A stretch of DNA of 13,635 nt from Bin87 sp034421995 (GTDB lineage Bacteria > Chloroflexota > Dehalococcoidia > Lucifugimonadales > UBA3495): NCBI GenBank assembly GCA_034421995.1, contig DAOUJY010000101.1, positions 1 to 13,635 on the forward strand, written 5' to 3'. Positions 1-5,788 of this stretch are shown here, piece by piece. Both the position numbers and the translations under genes were made by a program. A model generated the notes under the pieces. It ran no database searches, was not told the origin of the DNA, and saw nothing but the letters and a program-made list of their open reading frames with translations. Numbering within the stretch: the first letter of the stretch is position 1; the number at the start of each line of letters is the position of its first letter.

Positions 1-194
1 GGAATCCAGGCGGGGAAGGGTAGGGGGCGGTCAGCACGCGCAAACTTAGGAAATCAATTCGCAGCCCACGCTCTCTGGCCGTAGCGCCGACAACCTGAAC
101 CCCCGAACCCGAAGCAAACCAGCCCAACCACCGACCAACCAAAGGAGGCAAACCCGAACAACTACCGCTTCCCCTGCCGGGGAACGAAGCAAGT
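1..194. other. Leader region without a recognisable gene
   Basis: I see no convincing coding sequence here. The stretch is C/A-rich on the plus strand. It holds a short perfect hairpin (TTCCCC-TGCC-GGGGAA, about 169-184) just upstream of the MFS promoter. That hairpin could end upstream transcription or bind a regulator, but no T-run follows it. It also holds an orphan Shine-Dalgarno-like AAAGGAGG at 141-148 with no start codon at a usable distance. Confidence 0.4.
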
Positions 195-223
195 TTGACC
201 CCAATGACCGACCATTTTATAAT
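195..223 (+). promoter_or_regulatory. Sigma-70-type promoter of the MFS transporter gene
   Basis: The -35 box is TTGACC at 195-200 (five of six consensus bases). A spacer of exactly 17 bp follows, then a perfect -10 box TATAAT at 218-223. Transcription should begin about 6-8 bases after the -10 box, near 230-231, which is immediately before the GTG start codon at 232. The predicted transcript therefore has essentially no 5' leader. The box match is seen directly; the start point is inferred from normal sigma-70 geometry. Confidence 0.75.
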
Positions 224-231
224 AATAAGCC

Positions 232-1584
232 GTGGTAAATATTGAAAATAGCGAAGAGCGGCGGCAACCTCGCATCTTCTACGGATGGTGGATTGTCGCC
301 GCCGCGTCAGTTCTGGGGATGTTCGGCAACGGCTCCATCTCCCAGGGATTCCCCCGGTTCCTGTTGCCCATCGAGTCTTCCCTGGGCCTGACCCGCGACC
401 AGATGTCCCTGGTGTTCAGCCTGGCCCGCGCCGAGGGCAGCGTCGCCGGGCCGGCCGTCGGGTGGTTGGTGGACCGCTTCGGCGCCCGGCCCATGGTTTT
501 CGCGGGAAGCATCACGGTGGGCATCGGGACCATTCTGTTGTCCCAGGTCAACTCCTATTGGATGCTGCTGATTCTCTTCGCCGGCGTGATCTCCCTGGGC
601 AAGTCGGCGGGACTGGGGCAAACACTCATGGCGGGGGTCAACCAGTGGTTCATCCGCCGTCGCCACGTCGCCATGTCCGCCCTGATGACCGCCTTTGCCG
701 GCGGCGGGGCCTTGATCGTGCCGCTGCTCAACGAGAGCATCCAGTGGCTGGGCTGGCGGCAAACCCTGATCTGGACCGGCGTCGGCATCCTGGCCCTCAC
801 CCTGCCCGCGTCCTTCATCATCCGCAGCCGTCCCGAGGATATGGGCCTCCGCCCCGACGGAGACCCGCCGGTGAATAACGCGACGGAAAGCGGCAGCGGG
901 CAGCGAGGTCGCGGATCCGCCAGTACGGAGGTCAGTTTCACCTTCAAGGAAGCCATCCGCACCCGCACTTTCTGGTTGATGGGCGTGGGCTCGTTCATGC
1001 GGGTAACCGTCACCAATGGGATGCTGGTGCACATCTTCGCCATGATGGCGGAGCGCGGTCTGTCCGAAGACGAGTCCGCTGCCTGGGTGGCGATCATGTT
1101 CTTCCTGGGCATTCCCCTGCGCTTCATCCTGGGAGTGACCACGGGCAAGTTCCGCTCCAACCTGATGCTGGCCGGCGGCATGGCCATCGGCGCGGTGGGC
1201 ATGTGGGGGCTGTGGCTCGGCCCGGGCATTGTGGGGCTGCTCGCTTTCGTCATCGGCATCGCCGTGGTGGAGGGCATCACCTCCGTCAACTGGCTGATGC
1301 TCAGCGACTACTACGGGCGGGCCCGGTTCGCCACGCTGATGGGGTTCCTGAGTCTCTTCATGAATATCGGCCTTTTCGCCTCGCCCCTCTTCGCCGGGAG
1401 GGTGTACACGCTTACCGAATCCTACTGGTGGGTGCTGGCCATCTTCACGCCGATGTACCTCGTCAGCGCGTTGGCCTTCCTCCTCTGCACGCGGCCCCGG
1501 CCTCCGGCGCGCGGCCAGCGGCGCTGGATCGGCGCGGAAACCCGGTCTCCCCAGACGGCGCCCAGCGCCGGAGACGGAAATTAG
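232..1584 (+). CDS. MFS transporter, monocarboxylate/OFA-like
   Basis: This 450-residue integral membrane protein of the major facilitator superfamily probably exchanges or takes up a small organic anion by proton coupling. The N-terminus carries the FYGWW motif common in monocarboxylate/oxalate-formate-like carriers, leading into the first membrane helix. The MFS loop motif G-x-L-x-D-R-x-G-x-R lies at residues 77-86. A long polar loop at about residues 198-240 separates two sets of about six hydrophobic helices, and the C-terminal tail is basic and polar. A stop codon at 226-228 lies in frame just upstream, and no ATG occurs before the first helix, so GTG at 232 is the only sensible start. 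It has no ribosome-binding site and appears leaderless. The substrate cannot be read from sequence. Confidence 0.9.
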   Translation: MVNIENSEERRQPRIFYGWWIVAAASVLGMFGNGSISQGFPRFLLPIESSLGLTRDQMSLVFSLARAEGSVAGPAVGWLVDRFGARPMVFAGSITVGIGTILLSQVNSYWMLLILFAGVISLGKSAGLGQTLMAGVNQWFIRRRHVAMSALMTAFAGGGALIVPLLNESIQWLGWRQTLIWTGVGILALTLPASFIIRSRPEDMGLRPDGDPPVNNATESGSGQRGRGSASTEVSFTFKEAIRTRTFWLMGVGSFMRVTVTNGMLVHIFAMMAERGLSEDESAAWVAIMFFLGIPLRFILGVTTGKFRSNLMLAGGMAIGAVGMWGLWLGPGIVGLLAFVIGIAVVEGITSVNWLMLSDYYGRARFATLMGFLSLFMNIGLFASPLFAGRVYTLTESYWWVLAIFTPMYLVSALAFLLCTRPRPPARGQRRWIGAETRSPQTAPSAGDGN

Positions 1585-1634
1585 ACTTCCTTCAGTGCCT
1601 CCTCTGGTATCATGCCCCCACTCCGTTCGAGGCA

Positions 1635-1649
1635 CCGGCGCTGCGCCGG
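1635..1649. promoter_or_regulatory. Perfect inverted repeat upstream of hicB1
   Basis: CCGGCGC-T-GCGCCGG is a 15-bp near-perfect palindrome in the 115-bp gap between the MFS gene and the HicB-like gene. It could be an operator for toxin-antitoxin autoregulation, or a hairpin ending MFS transcription. No T-run follows, which makes a standard terminator less likely. No strong promoter could be recognised in the gap; a TATCAT at 1608-1613 lacks a well-spaced -35 box. Confidence 0.35.
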
Positions 1650-1699
1650 CCATCTGTGCTCAGGGTTGCCGCATTTCTCGTTGCCGTAGGAGCAGGACC

Positions 1700-1984
1700 A
1701 TGACAACCATTGAATACAAGGGATATGTGGCGGAAGTCGCATACGATGATGAGGCACAGCTTTACTGCGGGTCGGTTGCCAACACCGAACCGTATTCCAT
1801 CGTCATATTCGAGATACCCGAAGGATATGACATACAGCGGGAGTTCCAAATCTCCGTAGATGTGTACTTGGAGTCGTGTGCAGAGGACGGCATAGACCCT
1901 TTGCCTCCCCTTCCTTACCCGGCCCAAGGCGACCCCGCCAGCGAAATTCAACCCTCGCCAGACCCGGAGGCTGCCCGCATATGA
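1700..1984 (+). CDS. hicB: HicB-like antitoxin-family protein, copy 1
   Basis: This 94-residue protein has a HicB-type partial RNase-H-like fold: an opening YKGYVAEVAYDDEA strand pair, then a REFQISVDVYLESCAEDGIDP helix segment. It parallels the start of the second HicB in this window. HicB proteins bind and neutralise the HicA mRNA-cleaving toxin. The start at ATG 1700 has AGGAG at 1688-1692, 7 nt upstream; a longer reading from 1595 lacks family similarity. After the core there is only a Pro/Glu-rich tail (about residues 68-94), with no ribbon-helix-helix or HTH DNA-binding domain. The TGA overlaps the ATG of the following GNAT fragment (ATGA at 1981-1984). Base composition drops here: I count 47-52% G+C in lines 1741-1860, against 62-65% in the GNAT-coding lines 2701-2760 and 2941-3000. 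Confidence 0.75.
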   Translation: MTTIEYKGYVAEVAYDDEAQLYCGSVANTEPYSIVIFEIPEGYDIQREFQISVDVYLESCAEDGIDPLPPLPYPAQGDPASEIQPSPDPEAARI

Positions 1985-2070
1985 ATCCTCAACCTATTAC
2001 GCTGGTGAGCGAATACGTCCGCTTGGAACCCATCGGCCCATCGTGCGCCCGGGATCTGCACCGGGCGTGA
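1981..2070 (+). pseudogene. Truncated 5' fragment of a GNAT acetyltransferase gene
   Basis: A 29-codon reading frame starts in an ATGA overlap with the HicB-like gene and ends at TGA 2068-2070. Its product (MNPQPITLVSEYVRLEPIGP and nine more residues) matches the start of the complete GNAT domain downstream (MDPQPVILVGEHIRLEPIGP). Over the first 20 codons I count 14 identical residues and 47 of 60 identical bases. The acetyl-CoA-binding part is absent. A frame-shifted continuation (LWIY around 2087-2098) may preserve a little more homology to IWRY before the hicA start. It is best read as a remnant of a second hicB-GNAT unit interrupted by, or recombined with, hicA. Confidence 0.7.
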
Positions 2071-2088
2071 CGGAACGAGCGCCGCACT

Positions 2089-2346
2089 GTGGATTTACGA
2101 TCAAGGCACCGCCGTACCTTGGAGCGTATTTTCGCATCGCCCACGCCCTCGGATATCCGTTGGTCGGAAGTGGTGGCGTTGATGCGGGCGCTGGATGTCG
2201 AAATAACGGAGCGGGCCGGGTCGCGGGTACGGTTCAGAAAAGGCGCGGTAACCGCCACTGTGCATCGCCCACATCCCAATCCTGAGCTCGGTCGGCCGGC
2301 TGTTCGCACAGTTGCTAACTTTCTTGATGACATTGGAGTCGCTTAA
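2089..2346 (+). CDS. hicA: HicA-family toxin
   Basis: This 85-residue protein has the HicA layout of the longer subfamily that begins with S/R-x-H-R-x-T-L-E. It has an N-terminal SRHRRTLERIF helix, RWSEVVALMRALDVEI, then GSRVRF and the HRPHP motif (residues 59-63), and ends with AVRTVANFLDDIGV. HicA toxins are small dsRNA-binding-fold ribonucleases that cleave mRNA. Classical HicA has a catalytic His after Gly-Ser; here that position is Arg (GSR, residues 44-46), which I recall as usual for this subfamily. The start is GTG 2089, with a weak GGAACGAG 9 nt upstream. The stop TAA overlaps the next ATG by one base (TAATG), so toxin and antitoxin-fusion are translationally coupled in the classical hicA-then-hicB order. 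Confidence 0.82.
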   Translation: MDLRSRHRRTLERIFASPTPSDIRWSEVVALMRALDVEITERAGSRVRFRKGAVTATVHRPHPNPELGRPAVRTVANFLDDIGVA

Positions 2347-3197
2347 TGATGGAATGTGTAATGGAGTACAAAGGTTACTTTGCCGCAGTCGCGTACGACA
2401 ATTTAGCCGAGGCGTTCCTCGGGACGGTTGTCAACGCACGTCCGGGTTTTTCAGCGGTGTTTGAGGCGACGGACGTGAAACAGCTGCGTCGTGAGTTCGA
2501 GATAACCATCGAAGACTATCTCGCCTCATGCAAAGAGGATGGCATTGAGCCGGCCAAACCCTTCTACGGCAAACTCCAAAGTCCAGCACAGCCGCCTTCC
2601 GGCGAAATCATGGATCCTCAGCCGGTTATCCTGGTAGGCGAGCACATCCGCCTGGAACCCATCGGCCCGCACCACGTCGATGATCTCTACCGGGTCGGCC
2701 AGGAAGAATCGATCTGGCGCTATCTGTCCACGCCGCCGTTCACCATCCTGGACGACGCCCGCGCCTGGGTGGATATGTGTGTCGCTCGCAACGCCTCGGG
2801 CGAGCGGGTGCAGTTCGCCGTAATTCACGGCGCGGAGGAACGCGCCATCGGCTCCACGGGCTACCTGGATATTGACCGGCCCAATCGGGTGCTGGAGATC
2901 GGCATGACCTGGTACGGCGTCGATTACCAGCGCACCGCCGTCAACACCGAGTGCAAGTACCTGCTCCTGCGCCACGCCTTTGAGGACCTGGGCGCGCTCC
3001 GGGTCTGCCTCAAAACCGACCACCGCAACGAGCGCTCCCAGCGGGCCATCCTGCGCATCGGCGCCCAGCGGGAGGGCGTGCTCCGCAACCACCGCATCGC
3101 CCGGGACGGTGTGAACCGCCACTCGCACTATTTCAGCATCATCGATACCGAATGGCCCGACGTGAAAGAGCGGTTGGAAGGAATGATGGATCGCTGA
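2346..3197 (+). CDS. hicB: HicB antitoxin fused to a GNAT N-acetyltransferase
   Basis: This is one 283-residue protein. Residues about 6-76 are a HicB core (MEYKGYFAAVAYDN, then REFEITIEDYLASCKEDGIEP and KPFYGKL). Residues 77-88 form a Pro-rich linker. Residues 89-283 are a complete RimJ/RimL-like GNAT domain, with WRYL at 124-127, the acetyl-CoA-binding segment YQRTAVNTECKYLL at 194-207 and HRNERSQRAILRIGA at 226-240. HicB proteins commonly continue after the GKF/GKL point into a ribbon-helix-helix domain; here the acetyltransferase takes that place. The start at 2346 is favoured by GGAG at 2335-2338 (7 nt) and by the overlap with the hicA stop; ATGs at 2349 and 2361 are alternatives. An internal ATG at 2610, at the start of the GNAT domain, lacks a good ribosome-binding site but might still initiate. 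The GNAT half has native-looking G+C while the HicB half is lower. The acetylation target is unknown. Confidence 0.85.
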   Translation: MMECVMEYKGYFAAVAYDNLAEAFLGTVVNARPGFSAVFEATDVKQLRREFEITIEDYLASCKEDGIEPAKPFYGKLQSPAQPPSGEIMDPQPVILVGEHIRLEPIGPHHVDDLYRVGQEESIWRYLSTPPFTILDDARAWVDMCVARNASGERVQFAVIHGAEERAIGSTGYLDIDRPNRVLEIGMTWYGVDYQRTAVNTECKYLLLRHAFEDLGALRVCLKTDHRNERSQRAILRIGAQREGVLRNHRIARDGVNRHSHYFSIIDTEWPDVKERLEGMMDR

Positions 3198-3204
3198 CGG
3201 GTCG

Positions 3205-3219
3205 GCGCTATTGCAGCGC
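3205..3219. terminator. Possible hairpin between convergent genes
   Basis: GCGCT-ATTGC-AGCGC forms a 5-bp perfect stem with a 5-nt loop in the 24-bp gap between the hicB-GNAT stop and the crcB stop. It could serve as a short bidirectional terminator. It has no T-run and the stem is short, so the call is weak. Confidence 0.3.
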
Positions 3220-3221
3220 GG

Positions 3222-3596
3222 TTACGTTGCCGCCCTGCCCACCAGCACGCCGAGGTAGGCGGCGGTTAGCCCGACGACGAGATTGGCGGCGATGTACAGG
3301 CCGGCGCGGGCGTATTCGCCGCCGGACAGGAGGCGGACGCCATCATAGGCCAGCGTGGAGAAGGTGGTGAACCCGCCCAGCAGGCCCACCGTCGCCATGG
3401 CACGAAGTTCCAGGGGCCAGTCGCTGCGGGAGATGAAGATCGTCGCCAGCACGCCCAGGGCAAACGAGCCGGCGATGTTGACGGCGAAGGTGCCTACCAC
3501 CGTATCTGCCCCCAAATACTGCGCGGCCAGTCGGCCCACAGCGTAGCGCAGCACAGAACCAACCGCGCCGCCAACGGCAACCAGCAGCCAGACCAC
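3222..3596 (-). CDS. crcB: CrcB/Fluc fluoride channel
   Basis: This small membrane protein exports fluoride as a dual-topology dimer and protects cytosolic enzymes. It is 124 residues long, the family's normal size, with four hydrophobic segments. Diagnostic motifs are GGAVGSVLRY at 9-18, GTFAVNIAGSF at 35-45 (pore-lining Asn40) and GGFTTFST at 74-81, with the pore Phe residues and the Na+-site turn. The start is GTG 3596, which places the first helix at the N-terminus as in relatives; a longer TTG-initiated reading from 3644 would add 16 unrelated residues encoded by a decayed gene. It begins one base after the end of that remnant's C-terminal frame, so it probably was its operon partner. 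Fluoride-riboswitch features were looked for upstream and not found. Confidence 0.9.
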   Translation of the reverse strand: MVWLLVAVGGAVGSVLRYAVGRLAAQYLGADTVVGTFAVNIAGSFALGVLATIFISRSDWPLELRAMATVGLLGGFTTFSTLAYDGVRLLSGGEYARAGLYIAANLVVGLTAAYLGVLVGRAAT

Positions 3597-3597
3597 A

Positions 3598-3733
3598 CTA
3601 GGCCCAGGAACCCCGTCGTTCCAGCGTCCGCTCGTCCAGCTCAATCCCCCAGCCGAAGCGAGAGGGAGGTCCCGTATTCCCGGTCAGGAGCCGGCCAGAC
3701 CAGGACAATGGCTTCAACGTCGGTGATTTCCAT
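3598..3733 (-). pseudogene. Remnant of a mandelate racemase/muconate lactonizing enzyme family gene
   Basis: The minus strand from ATG 3733 encodes MEITDVEAIVLVWPAPDREY and nine further residues, the typical opening of enolase-superfamily acid-sugar dehydratases. AAGGA lies 6 nt before the start. This frame stops at TGA 3641-3643. In a frame offset by one base, the next stretch reads GWGIELDERTLERRGSWA then TAG (3598-3600), which resembles the usual C-terminal end of the same family (P-G-x-G-I-E-L-D-E). So the first about 25 codons and the last about 18 remain, and the whole catalytic barrel (normally over 300 residues) is gone. The deletion is not a multiple of three. The ends are seen; the family assignment rests on two short recognisable motifs. 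Confidence 0.65.
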
Positions 3734-3764
3734 GGCAGTTCCTTCGCATCGACAGGGGATGTTT

Positions 3765-4565
3765 TCAAGAGCGAAATCCCTGTTCCCGCAACAGTTGGTC
3801 AATCCATACCCGGTCTTCGTCGGACAAGATTCCTTCCGGGTCGCTGTTGTAGTCCGCATAATTGACGTAGTAATCCTGTTCGTACATATCGTCCACCAGC
3901 GCACCTAACGGAACCACTGCATCTTCGTCGCCTTCCAGCAATGGCACCGGAACGTCGGGGATTGGGGTTTGCAGGCGGAAGGGATATAGGTCCACTTCCG
4001 GCCGCGTCTGCCATCGGCTGATCAGGTGCCGGTAAGGCGCGTTGCCGTCGTAACCTTCTACCGGCATGGGCCGGCCGCGGCGAATGAGGTCAATCTCCAC
4101 CAGGTGTGTGGGGCTGAAAATCACTCGTTCGCGCTTGTCCAGATACTGGCTGCGCCCGTGTCCGCTTAAGCTCTTGTTGCTGGGCGACAGCAGCTCCACG
4201 ATGGTTACCGGGTCTTCGTGGTCGCGTTCGCCAATGGTGATGAACATCTCTCGGGTTGTTTCGTCATCCAGGGGAAGCCTGGCGGTTACCCGGCCTTCCG
4301 CCAGATAGGTGGCGGCGCCACGCTCACGCACACCGCCGCCTCTGATCGAAAGGTCGGGTTCGGCGTACCGCGCCGGAGCGTCGCGGGAGGGATCGTTGCC
4401 AATGCCGACGCGCTCGTCCATGATGACTGTGTAGCGGAACGGCAGAGTGCGCCGGAGAAAGCGATGCATCTCGCCGATGATTTTGTTGTGGACCTCCGGC
4501 CAGATCCGCCTGGATTCCAGATACGGGTTCATGCCCGGAAACGGGTTGGCAAAAGGGTTTTCCAT
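3765..4565 (-). CDS. DUF4058 family protein
   Basis: This 266-residue cytosolic protein of unknown function matches DUF4058, common in cyanobacteria, Chloroflexota and other environmental phyla. The hallmark NPFPGMNPYLE lies at residues 7-17, followed by WPEVHNKII. The middle holds DPVTIVELLSPSNK and a downstream YLDKRERV...THLVEIDLIRRG. This resembles the acidic core of Uma2-like PD-(D/E)XK nuclease folds, but that link is my inference. ATG 4565 is preferred over GTG 4577 because AGGTGG lies 8 nt upstream of the ATG and the family motif starts soon after. The start is 15 nt after the stop of the SolA-type oxidase gene, so they are probably co-transcribed. The C-terminus (about 225-266) is acidic and Tyr-rich. 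Confidence 0.8.
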   Translation of the reverse strand: MENPFANPFPGMNPYLESRRIWPEVHNKIIGEMHRFLRRTLPFRYTVIMDERVGIGNDPSRDAPARYAEPDLSIRGGGVRERGAATYLAEGRVTARLPLDDETTREMFITIGERDHEDPVTIVELLSPSNKSLSGHGRSQYLDKRERVIFSPTHLVEIDLIRRGRPMPVEGYDGNAPYRHLISRWQTRPEVDLYPFRLQTPIPDVPVPLLEGDEDAVVPLGALVDDMYEQDYYVNYADYNSDPEGILSDEDRVWIDQLLREQGFRS

Positions 4566-4580
4566 TTGAGCGGCCACCTG

Positions 4581-5723
4581 CTAAACGTCCAATGTTGAGA
4601 AGCGGCCCAACCGGAACAGACCGATGTCGTGTTCCGTCTTGCCGTGTTCGGCCAGGTCGGCCATTATCTCGCCCACCACGCTGGAGAACTTGAAGCCGTG
4701 GCCCGAGAAGCCGGCGGCCACCGACACCTGCGGGTGGTCGGGCAGCATGTCGATGATGAAATGCTCGTCCGGGGTGTTGGTGAACATGCAGGTTTTGAGG
4801 GCCAGGGTTGGCCCGGCGGCCTCGGGGAAGTAACGCTCGGTAAATTGGCGGAGGGCCGCCTCGTCGCGGGCGTTGGGTTCCCGGTCCATGGTGTCGGGGT
4901 CCACCTGCTCGCGGAAGTGGTTGAACATTCCCAGCTTGAAACCGGGGATACCATAGGACGGAAAGCCGTAGAACCGGCCTTCCTCCACCTCCATCCCGAA
5001 CACTGGGAAGGTTTCCGGCTTGAACAGTTCGGGGCGATAGGGCGCGAACCAACCCAGCACCTGACGCTCCGGCACGGCGTGTTCGGCCACTTCCGGAGCG
5101 ACCTTGCCGGCCCAGGCGCCGGCCGTTACCACCAGCCGGCGGGCCGAATAGGCGTCCCGGTCGGTGGTCACTACCACGCCGCCGGCCGACGTGGGTTCCC
5201 AATCCAGCACCGCCTCGCGCCCATGCACTTCGGCGCCCAATTCGAGCGCGCCGGTGACGTGAGCGACGATGCACCGCTCAGAGAGGACGAAACCGCCCTG
5301 CTGCTCGTACAGCATCTCGGCGTCTTCGGGCAGTTGGTAGCCGGGCCATTCCCGGTTGACCTCCGGCCCGCTGAGCCGGCGGTAGGGCAGATGGTGTTCC
5401 CGAACGGTTTCCAGCGAACCTTCCAGCAGCTTGTTCGCGCCCACGCCGCCGCGCACGCACCCGGTGGTCACCAGCAGCTTCTCACCGGCCAGGTTCTCCA
5501 GTTGGTGCCAAAGCTCATAGGCGCGGTACAGCAGCGGGACGTAGGACGGGTCCTCGTGGTAGGCCAGCCGTATCATGCGGCTGACGCCGTGGGACGACCC
5601 CATCTCATTGGGAATGTCGTACCGCTCCAGTCCCAGCACGCGCCAGCCGCGTCGTGCCAGGTGATAGACGGCGGCGCTGCCCATGCCGCCCACCCCGATG
5701 ACAATGGCGTCAAATTCTCTCAT
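4581..5723 (-). CDS. solA: SolA/monomeric sarcosine oxidase family FAD amine oxidase
   Basis: This 380-residue flavoenzyme probably oxidises a secondary amine (N-methylated amino acid) with O2, giving the primary amine, aldehyde and H2O2. The Rossmann motif GVGGMGSAAVYHLARRG starts at residue 10, and Glu33 should bind the FAD ribose. GSSHGVSRMIR lies at 42-52. Cys312 in KTCMFTNTPD is the covalent flavin attachment site of the family. Lys263 in GFKLGMFNHF matches the Lys that activates O2 in sarcosine oxidase. The substrate-site His expected four residues after that Lys is Phe267 here, with His at 269, so the substrate may differ from sarcosine. The gene symbol is a family label only. The start at 5723 has AAGGA 7 nt upstream. 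It follows SMP-30 across a palindromic repeat. Confidence 0.87.
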   Translation of the reverse strand: MREFDAIVIGVGGMGSAAVYHLARRGWRVLGLERYDIPNEMGSSHGVSRMIRLAYHEDPSYVPLLYRAYELWHQLENLAGEKLLVTTGCVRGGVGANKLLEGSLETVREHHLPYRRLSGPEVNREWPGYQLPEDAEMLYEQQGGFVLSERCIVAHVTGALELGAEVHGREAVLDWEPTSAGGVVVTTDRDAYSARRLVVTAGAWAGKVAPEVAEHAVPERQVLGWFAPYRPELFKPETFPVFGMEVEEGRFYGFPSYGIPGFKLGMFNHFREQVDPDTMDREPNARDEAALRQFTERYFPEAAGPTLALKTCMFTNTPDEHFIIDMLPDHPQVSVAAGFSGHGFKFSSVVGEIMADLAEHGKTEHDIGLFRLGRFSTLDV

Positions 5724-5731
5724 ATACCTTT

Positions 5732-5768
5732 CCTTATCCCCTCTCCCTATATGGGAGAGGGATTAGGG
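5732..5768. repeat. REP-like palindrome between SMP-30 and the amine oxidase
   Basis: CCCTCTCCC (5739-5747), loop TATAT, GGGAGAGGG (5753-5761) gives a 9-bp perfect stem, extended outward with a bulge by CCTTAT and ATTAGG. The layout (ATTAGGGTGAG next to a CCCTCTCCC/GGGAGAGGG stem) is that of a dispersed intergenic repeat I know from many bacterial genomes. It sits 9 nt upstream of the oxidase start, between two genes on the same strand. There it could attenuate read-through or stabilise one part of the mRNA. Confidence 0.65.
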
Positions 5769-5788
5769 TGAGCGTGACTCCCAGATTG

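Noticed and set aside
141..148. Strong AAAGGAGG upstream of the MFS gene
   Set aside because: No start codon lies within 5-12 bases and it is upstream of the predicted promoter, so it cannot serve the MFS gene.
307..1653. Long minus-strand open frame (448 codons) across the MFS gene
   Set aside because: It is composed of His/Gly/Ala/Pro-rich sequence without domains, and mirrors the third-position G/C bias of the real plus-strand transporter gene.
1981..2346. A single GNAT-HicA fusion reading through in one frame
   Set aside because: The GNAT fragment and hicA share a reading frame but are separated by TGA at 2068-2070. HicA has its own family-typical start at 2089.
3597..3764. Possible fluoride riboswitch upstream of crcB
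   Set aside because: The conserved GGxGATGGxGTTCxCC-type core was looked for on the minus strand and not found; the stretch is explained by the decayed enolase-superfamily gene.
3641..3904. 87-codon minus-strand frame starting at 3904
   Set aside because: Its first 57 codons overlap DUF4058 in another frame or the gap after it and look random. Only the part from ATG 3733 has a ribosome-binding site and family similarity, and it is reported as the pseudogene.
4629..5771. 380-codon plus-strand open frame opposite the amine oxidase
   Set aside because: It is the complement shadow of a gene with clear FAD motifs, has no recognisable domain, and is low-complexity in composition.
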